Positions 39,082-48,002 of a stretch of 62,237 nucleotides of DNA are shown here, piece after piece. This DNA is from Gammaproteobacteria bacterium. Its GTDB lineage: Bacteria; Pseudomonadota; Gammaproteobacteria; JAJFJF01. Below the pieces are notes generated by a model, which saw only the letters and a list, made by a program, of their open reading frames with translations, was not told the origin of the DNA and did not search any database. Within the stretch, counting starts at the first letter, position 1; the number at the start of each line of letters is the position of its first letter. The stretch spans positions 1 through 62,237 of the forward strand of contig JAJFJF010000037.1 of the NCBI GenBank assembly GCA_021774255.1. Direction: 5' to 3'. A program made the position numbers and the translations under genes.

Positions 39082-39127
39082 AAGGGTCTCCTCTATACAT
39101 ATTATAGTACGAAATGATAAAATATGA

Positions 39128-40060
<933 letters not shown>

Positions 40061-40194
40061 TTGCTCGAAAAAAAATCTATTTTTTCTTTTTTATCAATAA
40101 GTTGGCTTGTTTTTGCTATGTACTTTCTAATAAAAGCCAAGCTACTTACCCTTAAGCGTCATTACATTTTCTTTAATATCGTTATCATTTTGTA

Positions 40195-40227
40195 ACATAC
40201 ACCTCCTTGTTACACTATATGTATAGA
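40195..40227 (+). promoter_or_regulatory. Shared surface-gene upstream block, copy for 40280-41170
   Basis: ACATAC, seven bases (ACCTCCT), TGTTAC, ACTATATG and AGA at positions 31-33. It ends (at GTTAC) 66 nt before the start codon, the closest spacing of the five copies. Confidence 0.7.
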
Positions 40228-40279
40228 AGGTTAGGTGTTTCTGCTTTACAGTTTCTTCTCTTGAGACAGACAATCGACC

Positions 40280-41170
40280 ATGAAGGTGCCGCAGGACGTT
40301 GTGTTTTTCTGTGCTACGGTTTTCTTTTTTTTCATTGGTTTTTTACCGGTTTTCTTAACGACCAAAGACCCATTCCACAGCTACTGCCTGGACGAGCTCA
40401 AAAGCTTGCTGCGTGACGGTGATACAGATGAAGATCCGCATGACTACTATTGCAAGAGGGTTGCAAATAGTTTGGCGACTTTTTTCGGCCTGGCGCTTTG
40501 GATGGTGCTTGTGGGGGGCTATGCTGTCTACTTTGTCTACCAGCAGACAACGTTGTTGGGGCCAGAGAAGTATCGGGCGCTTAGGATCAATGTTTCACTT
40601 ATCTTAGGCGGCATTGCTGTGCTGCTTATCGTGGTGCCTCTTGTGCATTATGGGGTCTGGCATGCTCTTTACAAGGATTACTACCTCAGTGACTGCCAAC
40701 CTGGCGATCCTCACAAAGACGAGTTGCCCAAGTACTGTGCCCTGTTGAGTTCTGCTCATGCTAGCATGGTGTCAACAGGGTTTACTATCGGCATGCTGGG
40801 TCTGATTCTTCTGTTTTCTTGGTTTATTTTGCGGCGCTTTAAGGTGAAGGCGCCTCCTGTTGAAAGATTCATCGTCAAGCTTGTTGCTTTCCTGATGGTG
40901 CTTCTTTTCTCTTCATTTTTCTATTTCTTAATTTGGTTGTGGAGGTACAGTAGTGAAGGAGACGAGTCGCTTGCTACTAATGTAAGCATAGCGGTCATTA
41001 TACTCGCAACGTTTCTGGGAGTGTGTTGTTGTTGGGAGAAGAAAATGCTCCCGGATTTGCCTGCTGATTTCAAGGAACTGTCTCCCTGGCTTTATTCTGA
41101 TGAGGACGCTTCGCTGCTTGGCGATGCGCCGCCGCCGACTCCAGAGGAGCGGGAGGAACAGCACGTGTAG
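40280..41170 (+). CDS. Orphan six-helix membrane protein with paired cysteines (unknown function)
   Basis: A 296-aa protein that I cannot assign. About six membrane helices lie near 7-27, 64-88, 104-125, 163-184, 199-221 and 233-250. Two loops each hold a cysteine pair with acidic and proline residues (C36/C58 and C139/C153), perhaps disulfide-linked outside the cell. This suggests an internal duplication of a loop-plus-helix unit. The C-terminus is cytoplasmic or exposed, with CCCWEKK, acidic runs and a PPPTPEEREE tail. No Shine-Dalgarno is seen. It shares the upstream block with the giant and GLUG proteins. Confidence 0.8.
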   Translation: MKVPQDVVFFCATVFFFFIGFLPVFLTTKDPFHSYCLDELKSLLRDGDTDEDPHDYYCKRVANSLATFFGLALWMVLVGGYAVYFVYQQTTLLGPEKYRALRINVSLILGGIAVLLIVVPLVHYGVWHALYKDYYLSDCQPGDPHKDELPKYCALLSSAHASMVSTGFTIGMLGLILLFSWFILRRFKVKAPPVERFIVKLVAFLMVLLFSSFFYFLIWLWRYSSEGDESLATNVSIAVIILATFLGVCCCWEKKMLPDLPADFKELSPWLYSDEDASLLGDAPPPTPEEREEQHV

Positions 41171-41376
41171 GAGAGGCTCAAAAAGTCTGGGAGGCTGGTG
41201 TTCCAGACAGGGAGCAGGGGGGAGTTGAAGTGAGAGAAACTGACTTTACTGAAAAAGAGCCCAGAAAAGAGAGAGCTTAAAGCAGCGGCTCAAAAAACAC
41301 TTAATATTAAGTTATTATTCTAACTTTTTTGTGTTGAGGAGATTTGGGGGGGAAGCATAGATAATTTTCTTTGGGC

Positions 41377-42882
41377 TCACTGATTAGGGAGCTTAATCGT
41401 AAAGCACGTGCCTTTTGGAGAAGACGTGACGCTGATTTCCCCGTCATGCGCTTCAATAATCGATTTAGTAATAGACAATCCTAATCCCATGCCTTTCTTT
41501 TTCGTGGTAAACAGTGGGTCAAACACCTTCTTAAGATGCTCGTTTCCAATCCCGGGGCCGCTATCCGAAATGGAAAGGGTTACCATTTCATCGCTTTCAA
41601 TAGCAAGATTGATTTCTCGTGTTGTGCAGTCATGCGCTGTCATCGCATCAATCGCGTTGTTCAGTAAATTCATAATCACTTGTTCAATTTGAACAGAATC
41701 GACAAGCACCGTGACGTTGACGTCTTTAAAATCATCATTAATTTCAATGTTGGATTTTTCGAGATCATCTTTAATGTGCTGAATGGTTTCTGCTAATAAA
41801 TTGGCTAAACAAACAGGCTGTTTTTCAATACTGCCTTTTTCAAATGAAGAGCGGATATTGCGCATGATATTGCCAGCCCGTTCTGCCTGCACGATAATGT
41901 CTTCTACTACGGGCATGATTTTATTGGTTTCAGGTTTGTCTGAGCGCAAGGTCCAGAGGCAACCTCTCGCATAGTTTGCAATGGCAGCAATAGGTTGATT
42001 CAGCTCATGTGCAATCGCCGCTGTCATTTCGCCGACAGCAGAAAATTTCTCAATGGCCGCGATTTGATTGCGGTGTTTACGTAACTCTTCTTCGGCTTGT
42101 TTGCGCTCGGAAATATCACGCATGATAGTAGAGAAGTACTCTACTTCACCATGAGGAGACTTATGCGCAATGATGACCTGGTGCATAGGTACTTTCCGAC
42201 CGTCAGAGGTCAAAATTTCAATTTCCCCACTCCACACATTATTTTTGAGTGCGCAGGGGAGGGCTTCTTTCATGATATGTTTAAAGTCTGCTTGCGTATG
42301 AAAGTCTGAGATATGCATGTGTGACATATCTTCATCTGCGCCAATGTTGCAAATTTTTCTACCAGCACGATTGGTATAAAGCGAATAGCCATTTTTATCA
42401 GTCATGCCGATAAAGTCAGTGGTGGCTTCAATAATTGCCATGAGATGCTTTTGGGTTTCTTCTGCTTGTTTGCGATCAGTGATATCGATGGTCGTGCCAA
42501 CGATACGGTAAGGTTTGCCTTCCTCGTTATAGATATAGTAACCGAGACTCTTGAGATGGCGTATAGAGCCATCTTTTAAAATAATGCGATACTCTATATT
42601 GGTCGGTTCTTCAAAAAGGTTGGCATAGGAGTCTTTTAGGCGTTCGCGATCTTCTGGGTGGATGATCTCCAGCCACGACACGGGGTCGTCATAAAGGCTT
42701 TGGCAACTTGCTCCCCATATTTTCTCGTAAGCGGGGCTGACGTAGACAAATTTCCAAGTGTCTTCAACGATCCAAAAAACGTCCGTTAAATTATCAGTGA
42801 GTTGATCAAATATTTCTTTGATGTTTTCTAATTCACGTAGCCGTGTTTCGGTACTTTGATGGGGTGTGGGTGTGTCAGTCAT
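41377..42882 (-). CDS. Cytoplasmic PAS-domain sensor histidine kinase (orphan)
   Basis: A 501-aa kinase without membrane helices. Two or three PAS domains occupy about residues 20-265 (FWIVEDTWKFVYVSPAYEKIW and YRIVGTTIDITDRKQAEE are PAS and PAC segments). They are followed by HisKA with GEMTAAIAHELNQPIAAIA and a HATPase domain with NLLNNAIDAM, DSGPGIG and GMGLGLSI. The HELNQP box is of the DctB/FixL group. No response regulator is adjacent, so its partner lies elsewhere. The sensed signal is unknown. Confidence 0.92.
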   Translation of the reverse strand: MTDTPTPHQSTETRLRELENIKEIFDQLTDNLTDVFWIVEDTWKFVYVSPAYEKIWGASCQSLYDDPVSWLEIIHPEDRERLKDSYANLFEEPTNIEYRIILKDGSIRHLKSLGYYIYNEEGKPYRIVGTTIDITDRKQAEETQKHLMAIIEATTDFIGMTDKNGYSLYTNRAGRKICNIGADEDMSHMHISDFHTQADFKHIMKEALPCALKNNVWSGEIEILTSDGRKVPMHQVIIAHKSPHGEVEYFSTIMRDISERKQAEEELRKHRNQIAAIEKFSAVGEMTAAIAHELNQPIAAIANYARGCLWTLRSDKPETNKIMPVVEDIIVQAERAGNIMRNIRSSFEKGSIEKQPVCLANLLAETIQHIKDDLEKSNIEINDDFKDVNVTVLVDSVQIEQVIMNLLNNAIDAMTAHDCTTREINLAIESDEMVTLSISDSGPGIGNEHLKKVFDPLFTTKKKGMGLGLSITKSIIEAHDGEISVTSSPKGTCFTIKLPNQ

Positions 42883-43019
42883 GGTGAAAGTAGGGGATAG
42901 CTGGCAAATGAATATCTTTAGTATCCTTGCTATTGGCTAATTCGTAAAGTGTCATTATTTGGCGAGTTAGTTATCTCTAAAAGAGTTTGTTTTATAGGTA
43001 AAAAAGGAAAATTTTTTGC

Positions 43020-43079
43020 TTGACTGCTCTCGTTTTGTTCTCTATTCTATCCATCAAGAGAGCAAAAGGAGAGCAAGGT
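43020..43079 (+). promoter_or_regulatory. lexA promoter overlapped by GYTCTC operator half-sites
   Basis: TTGACT at 43020-43025, a 17-base spacer and TATTCT at 43043-43048 form a good sigma-70 promoter. TTTTGTTCTCT (43033-43043) and AGAGAGCAAAA (43057-43067) are inverted repeats matching at ten of eleven positions. A further GCTCTC lies at 43026 and a GAGAGC at 43070, within the ribosome binding site region. LexA autorepression through these sites is plausible. The sites differ from the E. coli CTGT-N8-ACAG box. Confidence 0.6.
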
Positions 43080-43080
43080 T

Positions 43081-43686
43081 ATGTTGACGGCAAAACAACA
43101 TCAAACTTATCAATTCATCAAACAATATATTCAAGAGCATGAATACGCGCCAACTGAGGCTGAGATCGCTGAAGGTATCGGCATTAAGTCACGTGGTGTG
43201 GTGCATCGCTATGTTAGCGCGTTAGCTGATTCTGGATTTGTTGAATTGATCCCCAATCAGCGTCGTAATATTCGACTGATTGATGAAATAGAGGATGAGA
43301 AAAAATGGTATTTGCCATTGGTGGGCAAGATTGCAGCAGGTAGTCCGATTGAAGCCATTGAAGACGATCAGCATATCGATGTCTCAAAGGTTTTACTTGG
43401 GCCGAATCGATTTGTCTTGGAAGTAAAAGGCGATTCGATGATTGGCGACAATATTTGTGACGGTGATTATATTATTTGTGAGAGCAACAACAAACTCTCT
43501 AGGAATACAATTGCGGTTGTGCTGGTCGATAATCAAGAAACCACTTTGAAGCGTATTTACCCAAACGATGATGGGTCGGTGACGCTGATCCCTTCTAACC
43601 CGACCTTATCGCCCACGGTTTACCAACAAGAGCGTATTCAGGTACAAGGGATTTATATTGGTTTATTTCGTTTAAGTTATCTTTAA
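43081..43686 (+). CDS. lexA: LexA-family SOS repressor
   Basis: A 201-aa repressor. The N-terminal winged helix-turn-helix reads MLTAKQHQTYQFIKQYIQEH and EAEIAEGIGIKSRGVVHRYV. The autocleavage site is A86-G87 in KIAAGSPIEA, with catalytic S119 (GDSM) and K157 (ETTLKRIY). Length matches E. coli LexA (202 aa). AAAGGAGAG precedes the ATG. It heads a group with a 55-codon ORF and dinB. Confidence 0.92.
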   Translation: MLTAKQHQTYQFIKQYIQEHEYAPTEAEIAEGIGIKSRGVVHRYVSALADSGFVELIPNQRRNIRLIDEIEDEKKWYLPLVGKIAAGSPIEAIEDDQHIDVSKVLLGPNRFVLEVKGDSMIGDNICDGDYIICESNNKLSRNTIAVVLVDNQETTLKRIYPNDDGSVTLIPSNPTLSPTVYQQERIQVQGIYIGLFRLSYL

Positions 43687-43706
43687 GTGTATGAGAGGAG
43701 TGTGTT

Positions 43707-43874
43707 ATGAAAATGTTAGCGTTGCGTGAAAGTTGGGTAGGGCAGGATTTAGCAGAAGATAATCTGATGATGTCTGTTTTGTTGGGTTTAACCCAAGAAG
43801 AGAAAATGGCATCTCGTCACTGCAAGTTAATGCTTAAGCTTAAGCAGCTTATTAGATTTGTTTCAGCAAGATAA
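43707..43874 (+). CDS. Small 55-aa protein between lexA and dinB (unknown)
   Basis: An ATG behind GAGAGGAG opens 55 codons (MKMLALRESWVGQDLAEDNL onward) ending TAA. The second half (SRHCKLMLKLKQLIRFVSAR) is basic and helical. The position between lexA and dinB resembles SOS cassettes where small cell-division inhibitors or mutagenesis factors occur, but no family is recognised. Confidence 0.6.
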   Translation: MKMLALRESWVGQDLAEDNLMMSVLLGLTQEEKMASRHCKLMLKLKQLIRFVSAR

Positions 43875-43946
43875 TTGGTTTTATTAAAGTAATTAATCTT
43901 AAAGTAGTTTCTTGAAAATGGGCTGGTGGGTTTGACTTGCTGAAAG

Positions 43947-43979
43947 CCCCCTTTTAACAAGTAGTCCGCAAGGGGGAGG
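43947..43979 (+). promoter_or_regulatory. Hairpin covering the dinB ribosome binding site
   Basis: CCCCCTT (43947-43953) pairs with AAGGGGG (43970-43976) across a 16-base loop. The 3' arm is part of the GGGGGAGG Shine-Dalgarno (43972-43979), and the ATG is at 43987. The structure could hide the site and limit dinB translation. Confidence 0.5.
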
Positions 43980-43986
43980 CGCCGTC

Positions 43987-45045
43987 ATGCGTAAGATTAT
44001 TCATGTCGATATGGATTGTTTCTTTGCGGCGGTGGAGATCCGAGACAATCCAAGTTTACGCAATAAGCCCATTGCTGTCGGTGGGGGTGCGGGGGAGCGA
44101 GGTGTTATTTGCACCTGCAATTATATTGCCAGGCAATATGGCGTGCACTCTGCTATGGCAACCGCACATGCCTTAAAGTTGTGCCCAGATTTGATTGTCA
44201 TTGCGCCGCGTTTTCATGAATATCGAAAAGTGGCTGACGCCATTCGTGATATTTTTTATCAGTTTACTTCTGAAGTTGAACCTTTATCTTTAGATGAAGC
44301 GTTTTTAGATGTGACTGACTGTGAAGCGTATTTCAACAGTGCGACCTTGATAGCCAAAGCCATCCGGCAAAAGATATTTGCCACGCATCAGCTCACCGCG
44401 TCTGCCGGGGTGGCGCCTAATAAATTTTTAGCGAAAGTCGGGAGCAATTGGCGCAAGCCCAATGGGCAGTTTGTGATTAGCCCGGAAGCCGTTGATGTGT
44501 TTGTGAAAGTATTGCCTGTTAGCAAAATCAGCGGCGTGGGGAAGGTAACAAGCAAAAAATTAGCTGATCTGGGCGTGCAAACTTGCTTACAGTTGCAGCG
44601 CTTGTCGATTAAAACCTTAGTGCAGCATTTCGGCTCTTTTGGCATACGCTTGTATGAGCTTTCTAGAGGCATTGATCAGCAGCTCGTTAACACTGATCGC
44701 ATCAGGAAATCACTGAGCGTAGAAGAGACCTTTATTTCCGATCTCCATACCTTGGCTGACTGCCTTAAAGCAATAGATGAGCTTTATGCTGAGCTTACCA
44801 GAAGATTAAAATCAAGGAGATACAATGAAATTAAAAAGCAATTCATTAAGATAAAGTTCAGTGATTTTACGCAGAGTTCAGTAGAGTGTGTTGTGGATTG
44901 CCTTCAGGTAGAACGTTTTAAAGCGCTGTGCAGTGAGGGCTTTGCGCGTCGTGATCGCCCCGTGCGCTTGCTGGGGGTCGGTGTGCGTTTTGCTGAGCCT
45001 GATAAAGAGGCGTGCGCTCCGCAACTGAAGCTGAGCCTGATATAA
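43987..45045 (+). CDS. dinB: DNA polymerase IV (Y family)
   Basis: A 352-aa translesion polymerase. It has the catalytic motif MRKIIHVDMDCFFAAVE (first metal Asp), SLDEAFLDVT (second and third acidic residues) and TASAGVAPNKFLAKVGSNWRKPNGQF. Helix-hairpin-helix KISGVGKVTSKKL and a little-finger domain follow. Length matches E. coli DinB (351 aa). It probably lies in the lexA SOS group, 112 bases after the 55-codon ORF. The C-terminus ends APQLKLSLI, including a likely beta-clamp motif (QLKLSL). Confidence 0.97.
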   Translation: MRKIIHVDMDCFFAAVEIRDNPSLRNKPIAVGGGAGERGVICTCNYIARQYGVHSAMATAHALKLCPDLIVIAPRFHEYRKVADAIRDIFYQFTSEVEPLSLDEAFLDVTDCEAYFNSATLIAKAIRQKIFATHQLTASAGVAPNKFLAKVGSNWRKPNGQFVISPEAVDVFVKVLPVSKISGVGKVTSKKLADLGVQTCLQLQRLSIKTLVQHFGSFGIRLYELSRGIDQQLVNTDRIRKSLSVEETFISDLHTLADCLKAIDELYAELTRRLKSRRYNEIKKQFIKIKFSDFTQSSVECVVDCLQVERFKALCSEGFARRDRPVRLLGVGVRFAEPDKEACAPQLKLSLI

Positions 45046-45053
45046 AAATGATA

Positions 45054-45193
45054 GGGCGGCCACACCGGGGCCGCCCCTACAATAAATTAGGCGCAATAGC
45101 ATTACGCTAACACCAGAATTGACAAAATGTTGTCGTCCCTAATCAAATTCATAGCACCACAGTGACGGTGCTAATTTCTCTGTGGCCGCCCTT
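45054..45193. repeat. GTAGGGGC-type palindrome and inverted partner flanking 140 bp
   Basis: At 45054-45080 stands GGGCGGCC, ACACC, GGGGCCGCCCCTAC, nearly identical to the copy after pheT. A second, inverted part copy (TGTGGCCGCCCT) lies at 45181-45192. The 100 bases between contain no ORF. The two GGGCGGCCACA arms form 12-base inverted ends. Confidence 0.6.
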
Positions 45194-45197
45194 TATA

Positions 45198-45878
45198 TTA
45201 AGCAAACAGATAATACGCTTTCAATAACTGAGCAGTGAAGCTAGCACGTAGGTAAAAGCCACGAGGAAGGGTTTGGATTTTTTCGCCATCTGGCCCGATT
45301 GCCCAGCAGAGCGATTTTGCATTAGCCCCTTTGGGGCGGATCTGCAAATAGCGCCCATGGTGTGCAGTGATAGCCTCAAGCTGTCCTAAACAAATTAACT
45401 CGCTTAGCTCTTCCCAGTCTGCTTGTAAGGCCTGCTCTTGTTCTGTTGTGGGGGACCACAGCAAGGGTGTGCCGATTTTGCGCGCGGCAAAGGCAAGTGC
45501 GGGATCAGATTGGATAGGTACCCACAGCACCTTGGCAAGTTTTTTATAGACATTGGAGCTGCGCCAAGTCATTTGATGAAGCTCAAGCAGTGGTACCACG
45601 CTGATGTAGGTTGATTCTTGCGGAACACCTTTTGCATTCACAGGCAGTGTTTTAAGCTCAATACCCAGCTGAGGGAAGTCTGGCTCGGCCAGTGAGCCAG
45701 CAGTGGCGCCTAAGCAATGCTCTAACAATTGTCCAATCCAACCCTTGGCTTTTTTATTGTCGACAGGCAAGGGAAGTCGGTAACGGTCAGCTAATTGCTG
45801 CAAACTCTGCCCAGCAAGGCGCTCAGCGCGCTTCAGCAGCGTCGTAGGCGAGCTAGGAGCAGAAGGGGGAGGAAGCAT
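45198..45878 (-). CDS. mutH: DNA mismatch repair endonuclease MutH
   Basis: A nuclease that nicks the unmethylated strand at hemimethylated GATC sites when called by MutL. The catalytic D-x6-E-x-K residues are visible in DFPQLGIELK (D67, E74 and K76 from this start), with the same spacing as E. coli D70/E77/K79. The ATG at 45878 gives 226 aa, close to the 229 of E. coli; a longer frame to 45944 overlaps the next gene. MutH implies Dam-directed repair in this organism. Confidence 0.92.
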   Translation of the reverse strand: MLPPPSAPSSPTTLLKRAERLAGQSLQQLADRYRLPLPVDNKKAKGWIGQLLEHCLGATAGSLAEPDFPQLGIELKTLPVNAKGVPQESTYISVVPLLELHQMTWRSSNVYKKLAKVLWVPIQSDPALAFAARKIGTPLLWSPTTEQEQALQADWEELSELICLGQLEAITAHHGRYLQIRPKGANAKSLCWAIGPDGEKIQTLPRGFYLRASFTAQLLKAYYLFA

Positions 45879-45910
45879 GTGCGCAAATGCGCGGTTTAAG
45901 CTTTGCTTTA

Positions 45911-46345
45911 CTACGCTTTTAAACGTACACAGAGCACGTCGCAAGGCGCATGGTGCAAAATCGCATTAGAGGTCGAACCCAACAACAAAGAAATGCCATG
46001 GCGACCGTGACTGCCGACCACGATAAGATCGGTGCCAATTTCTTTCGCTTTTTCGATAATCTCATGCTTGGGTGTGCCCACGCAGGCATATTGTTGCTCA
46101 GGTGGCACATTGAGTTTTTCGCCAAGTTTTGCTAACTGGGTTTTGGTTTCTTCAAGCAGTTGTTTTTGAATCTCTGCTTCACTCACAACCGCTGCCATAT
46201 AGCTGTAGCTGTATAAATATTCGGCAACATGAATGAGATTTAATTTGGCGCCTTGCTCTTTAGCCAGCTGAACAGCTCGCTCATTAATAGGGGAAGATTC
46301 TTCACCAAAATCAGTAGTTAACAAAATGTTTTTATAGTTTTTCAT
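45911..46345 (-). CDS. Universal stress protein, UspA family (second copy)
   Basis: A 144-aa protein: NILLTTDFGEESSPINERAV at the start, GSHGRHGISLLLGSTSNAIL and CDVLCVRLK at the end. The G-2x-G-9x-G(S/N) nucleotide-binding pattern is kept. AGGAAAAAC precedes the ATG on the minus strand. It ends 33 bases before mutH, possibly co-transcribed. It is about as distant from the 36752 copy as from other families. Confidence 0.93.
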   Translation of the reverse strand: MKNYKNILLTTDFGEESSPINERAVQLAKEQGAKLNLIHVAEYLYSYSYMAAVVSEAEIQKQLLEETKTQLAKLGEKLNVPPEQQYACVGTPKHEIIEKAKEIGTDLIVVGSHGRHGISLLLGSTSNAILHHAPCDVLCVRLKA

Positions 46346-46546
46346 TAGTTTTTCCTGGGTAATGAAAATAAAGTAATCTATCTAATATATTATAAGTATA
46401 GTGATTTTTGCCGCTGACGTCATTGCCTTTTTGGATGTTTTCCTCAGGTTGTTAGCTGGTTAACTACTTCTTGTCTTATTAAGATGAGCTGGGCTTGCAT
46501 TAGTGCTAAAAAAGATTAGGATTGAGAGCAAGTTTTACCAACGCAA

Positions 46547-47986
46547 ATGATCATTTGCTGTGACGGGTTAACAGTGTCGCTCAATATTTTATTACTTCAT
46601 CTTTTTAATATCTTTGGCTTTGTGTTAGCCATTGTGCTGATCGTGCGCTTACTGCAAGAGCACCATAATCCGGGCAGCACGTTGGCATGGCTCATGGCGA
46701 TTGCTTTTATTCCGTATATTGGTGTGCCGCTTTATTTAGTGTTTGGTGGGCGAAAGCTGCGCAAGGTACAAGCTCAGGCAAAACATTTATCAATGGGCGT
46801 GCCGCTTCCCCTGCAGCTTAAAACCGATCGCCCTATGGAAAAGATGCTGCTTGCCAGTGGTGCGATGCCCTCATCTTTAGGGAATGAAGTGTCGATGCTG
46901 GATAACGGTGAAGCCACCTATCAAGCGATCATGCAGATAATAGCAGAAGCAAAAAAATCTGTTTATGTGACAACGTTTATTCTCACAAAAGACAAGGTCG
47001 GTGAAGCCATTGTTGATCTGTTGGCAACCAAAGCAAGGGAAGGCGTGCGTGTTTGCTTATTGCTGGATGCATTAGGATGTTTACGTGCACGGGGGCGCTT
47101 TGTCGCGCCCATTCGAAAAGCAGGGGGGCAAGTGGGCATTTTTATGCCTATTTTACCTATCTACCGTAAGTGGTCCGCGAATTTGCGTAATCACCGCAAA
47201 ATGATTTTGGTTGATGGCGAGCAAGCTATTGTAGGAGGCATGAATTTAGCGTCCGAATACCTTGGGCCGACATACGATCCTAAGCGATGGGTGGATTTTG
47301 CTTTATTGCTGAAAGGCCCGGTCTATCAAGATCTGGAAAAAATATTTGCAAGCGATTGGTCTTATGCCACCGGGAAAGAATTGCCCCTGATCTCAAAAGA
47401 CCGGCTGCCTGATAATCATGCACACTCTGCGAGTGACAGAGGGCAATTACAAGTGGTGAGTGGCGGACCGGATGTCGCGCGCGATGCCATTTATGAAGCA
47501 CTGATTTTTAGCATCTTGCGTGCTAAACAGCGGATCTGGGTGGTGACGCCGTATTTTGTGCCTGACTTAATGTTGTTTCGTGCTTTGTTGCTGCAAGCCC
47601 GCATGGGGCATGATGTGCAACTGGTGGTGCCTGCACGCTCTAATCACCGCGTCACGGATTTGGCGCGTGGCTATTATTTGCGCGAACTTGAGAAAGAGGG
47701 CGTTAAAATCCACGCTTATCACCCACGCATGTTGCATTCAAAACTCATGTTGATTGATGATTCGCTGGCAACGGTCGGCTCAGCGAACTTTGATATGCGC
47801 AGTCATTATTACAATTATGAAATTTCTGTTTTCATGCATTCACCCCATGAAATTAATGCTATTGAGGCGCATATCAATGTGCTCAAAAAAGATTGCCGGC
47901 ATTTACCTGTTCCGACCACACGATTCCGCGCATCCTTTAACGCATGGGTTGAAAACCTGACCCGCTTATTTGCACCATTGCTTTAA
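46547..47986 (+). CDS. cls: Cardiolipin synthase (phospholipase D family)
   Basis: A 479-aa inner-membrane enzyme that joins phosphatidylglycerol molecules into cardiolipin. Two N-terminal helices (about 8-32 and 40-66, PGSTLAWLMAIAFIPYIGVPLYL) precede two HKD motifs: NHRKMILVDGEQAIVGGMN and HSKLMLIDDSLATVGSANFD. Length and order match ClsA. It is followed by the opp genes after 16 bases, possibly in one transcript. Confidence 0.95.
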   Translation: MIICCDGLTVSLNILLLHLFNIFGFVLAIVLIVRLLQEHHNPGSTLAWLMAIAFIPYIGVPLYLVFGGRKLRKVQAQAKHLSMGVPLPLQLKTDRPMEKMLLASGAMPSSLGNEVSMLDNGEATYQAIMQIIAEAKKSVYVTTFILTKDKVGEAIVDLLATKAREGVRVCLLLDALGCLRARGRFVAPIRKAGGQVGIFMPILPIYRKWSANLRNHRKMILVDGEQAIVGGMNLASEYLGPTYDPKRWVDFALLLKGPVYQDLEKIFASDWSYATGKELPLISKDRLPDNHAHSASDRGQLQVVSGGPDVARDAIYEALIFSILRAKQRIWVVTPYFVPDLMLFRALLLQARMGHDVQLVVPARSNHRVTDLARGYYLRELEKEGVKIHAYHPRMLHSKLMLIDDSLATVGSANFDMRSHYYNYEISVFMHSPHEINAIEAHINVLKKDCRHLPVPTTRFRASFNAWVENLTRLFAPLL

Positions 47987-48002
47987 AGTAAAGGAAAACA
48001 CT

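Noticed and set aside
45054..45193. A small transposon with inverted ends.
   Set aside because: There is no transposase and no clear target duplication, and the ends are ordinary copies of the dispersed palindrome.
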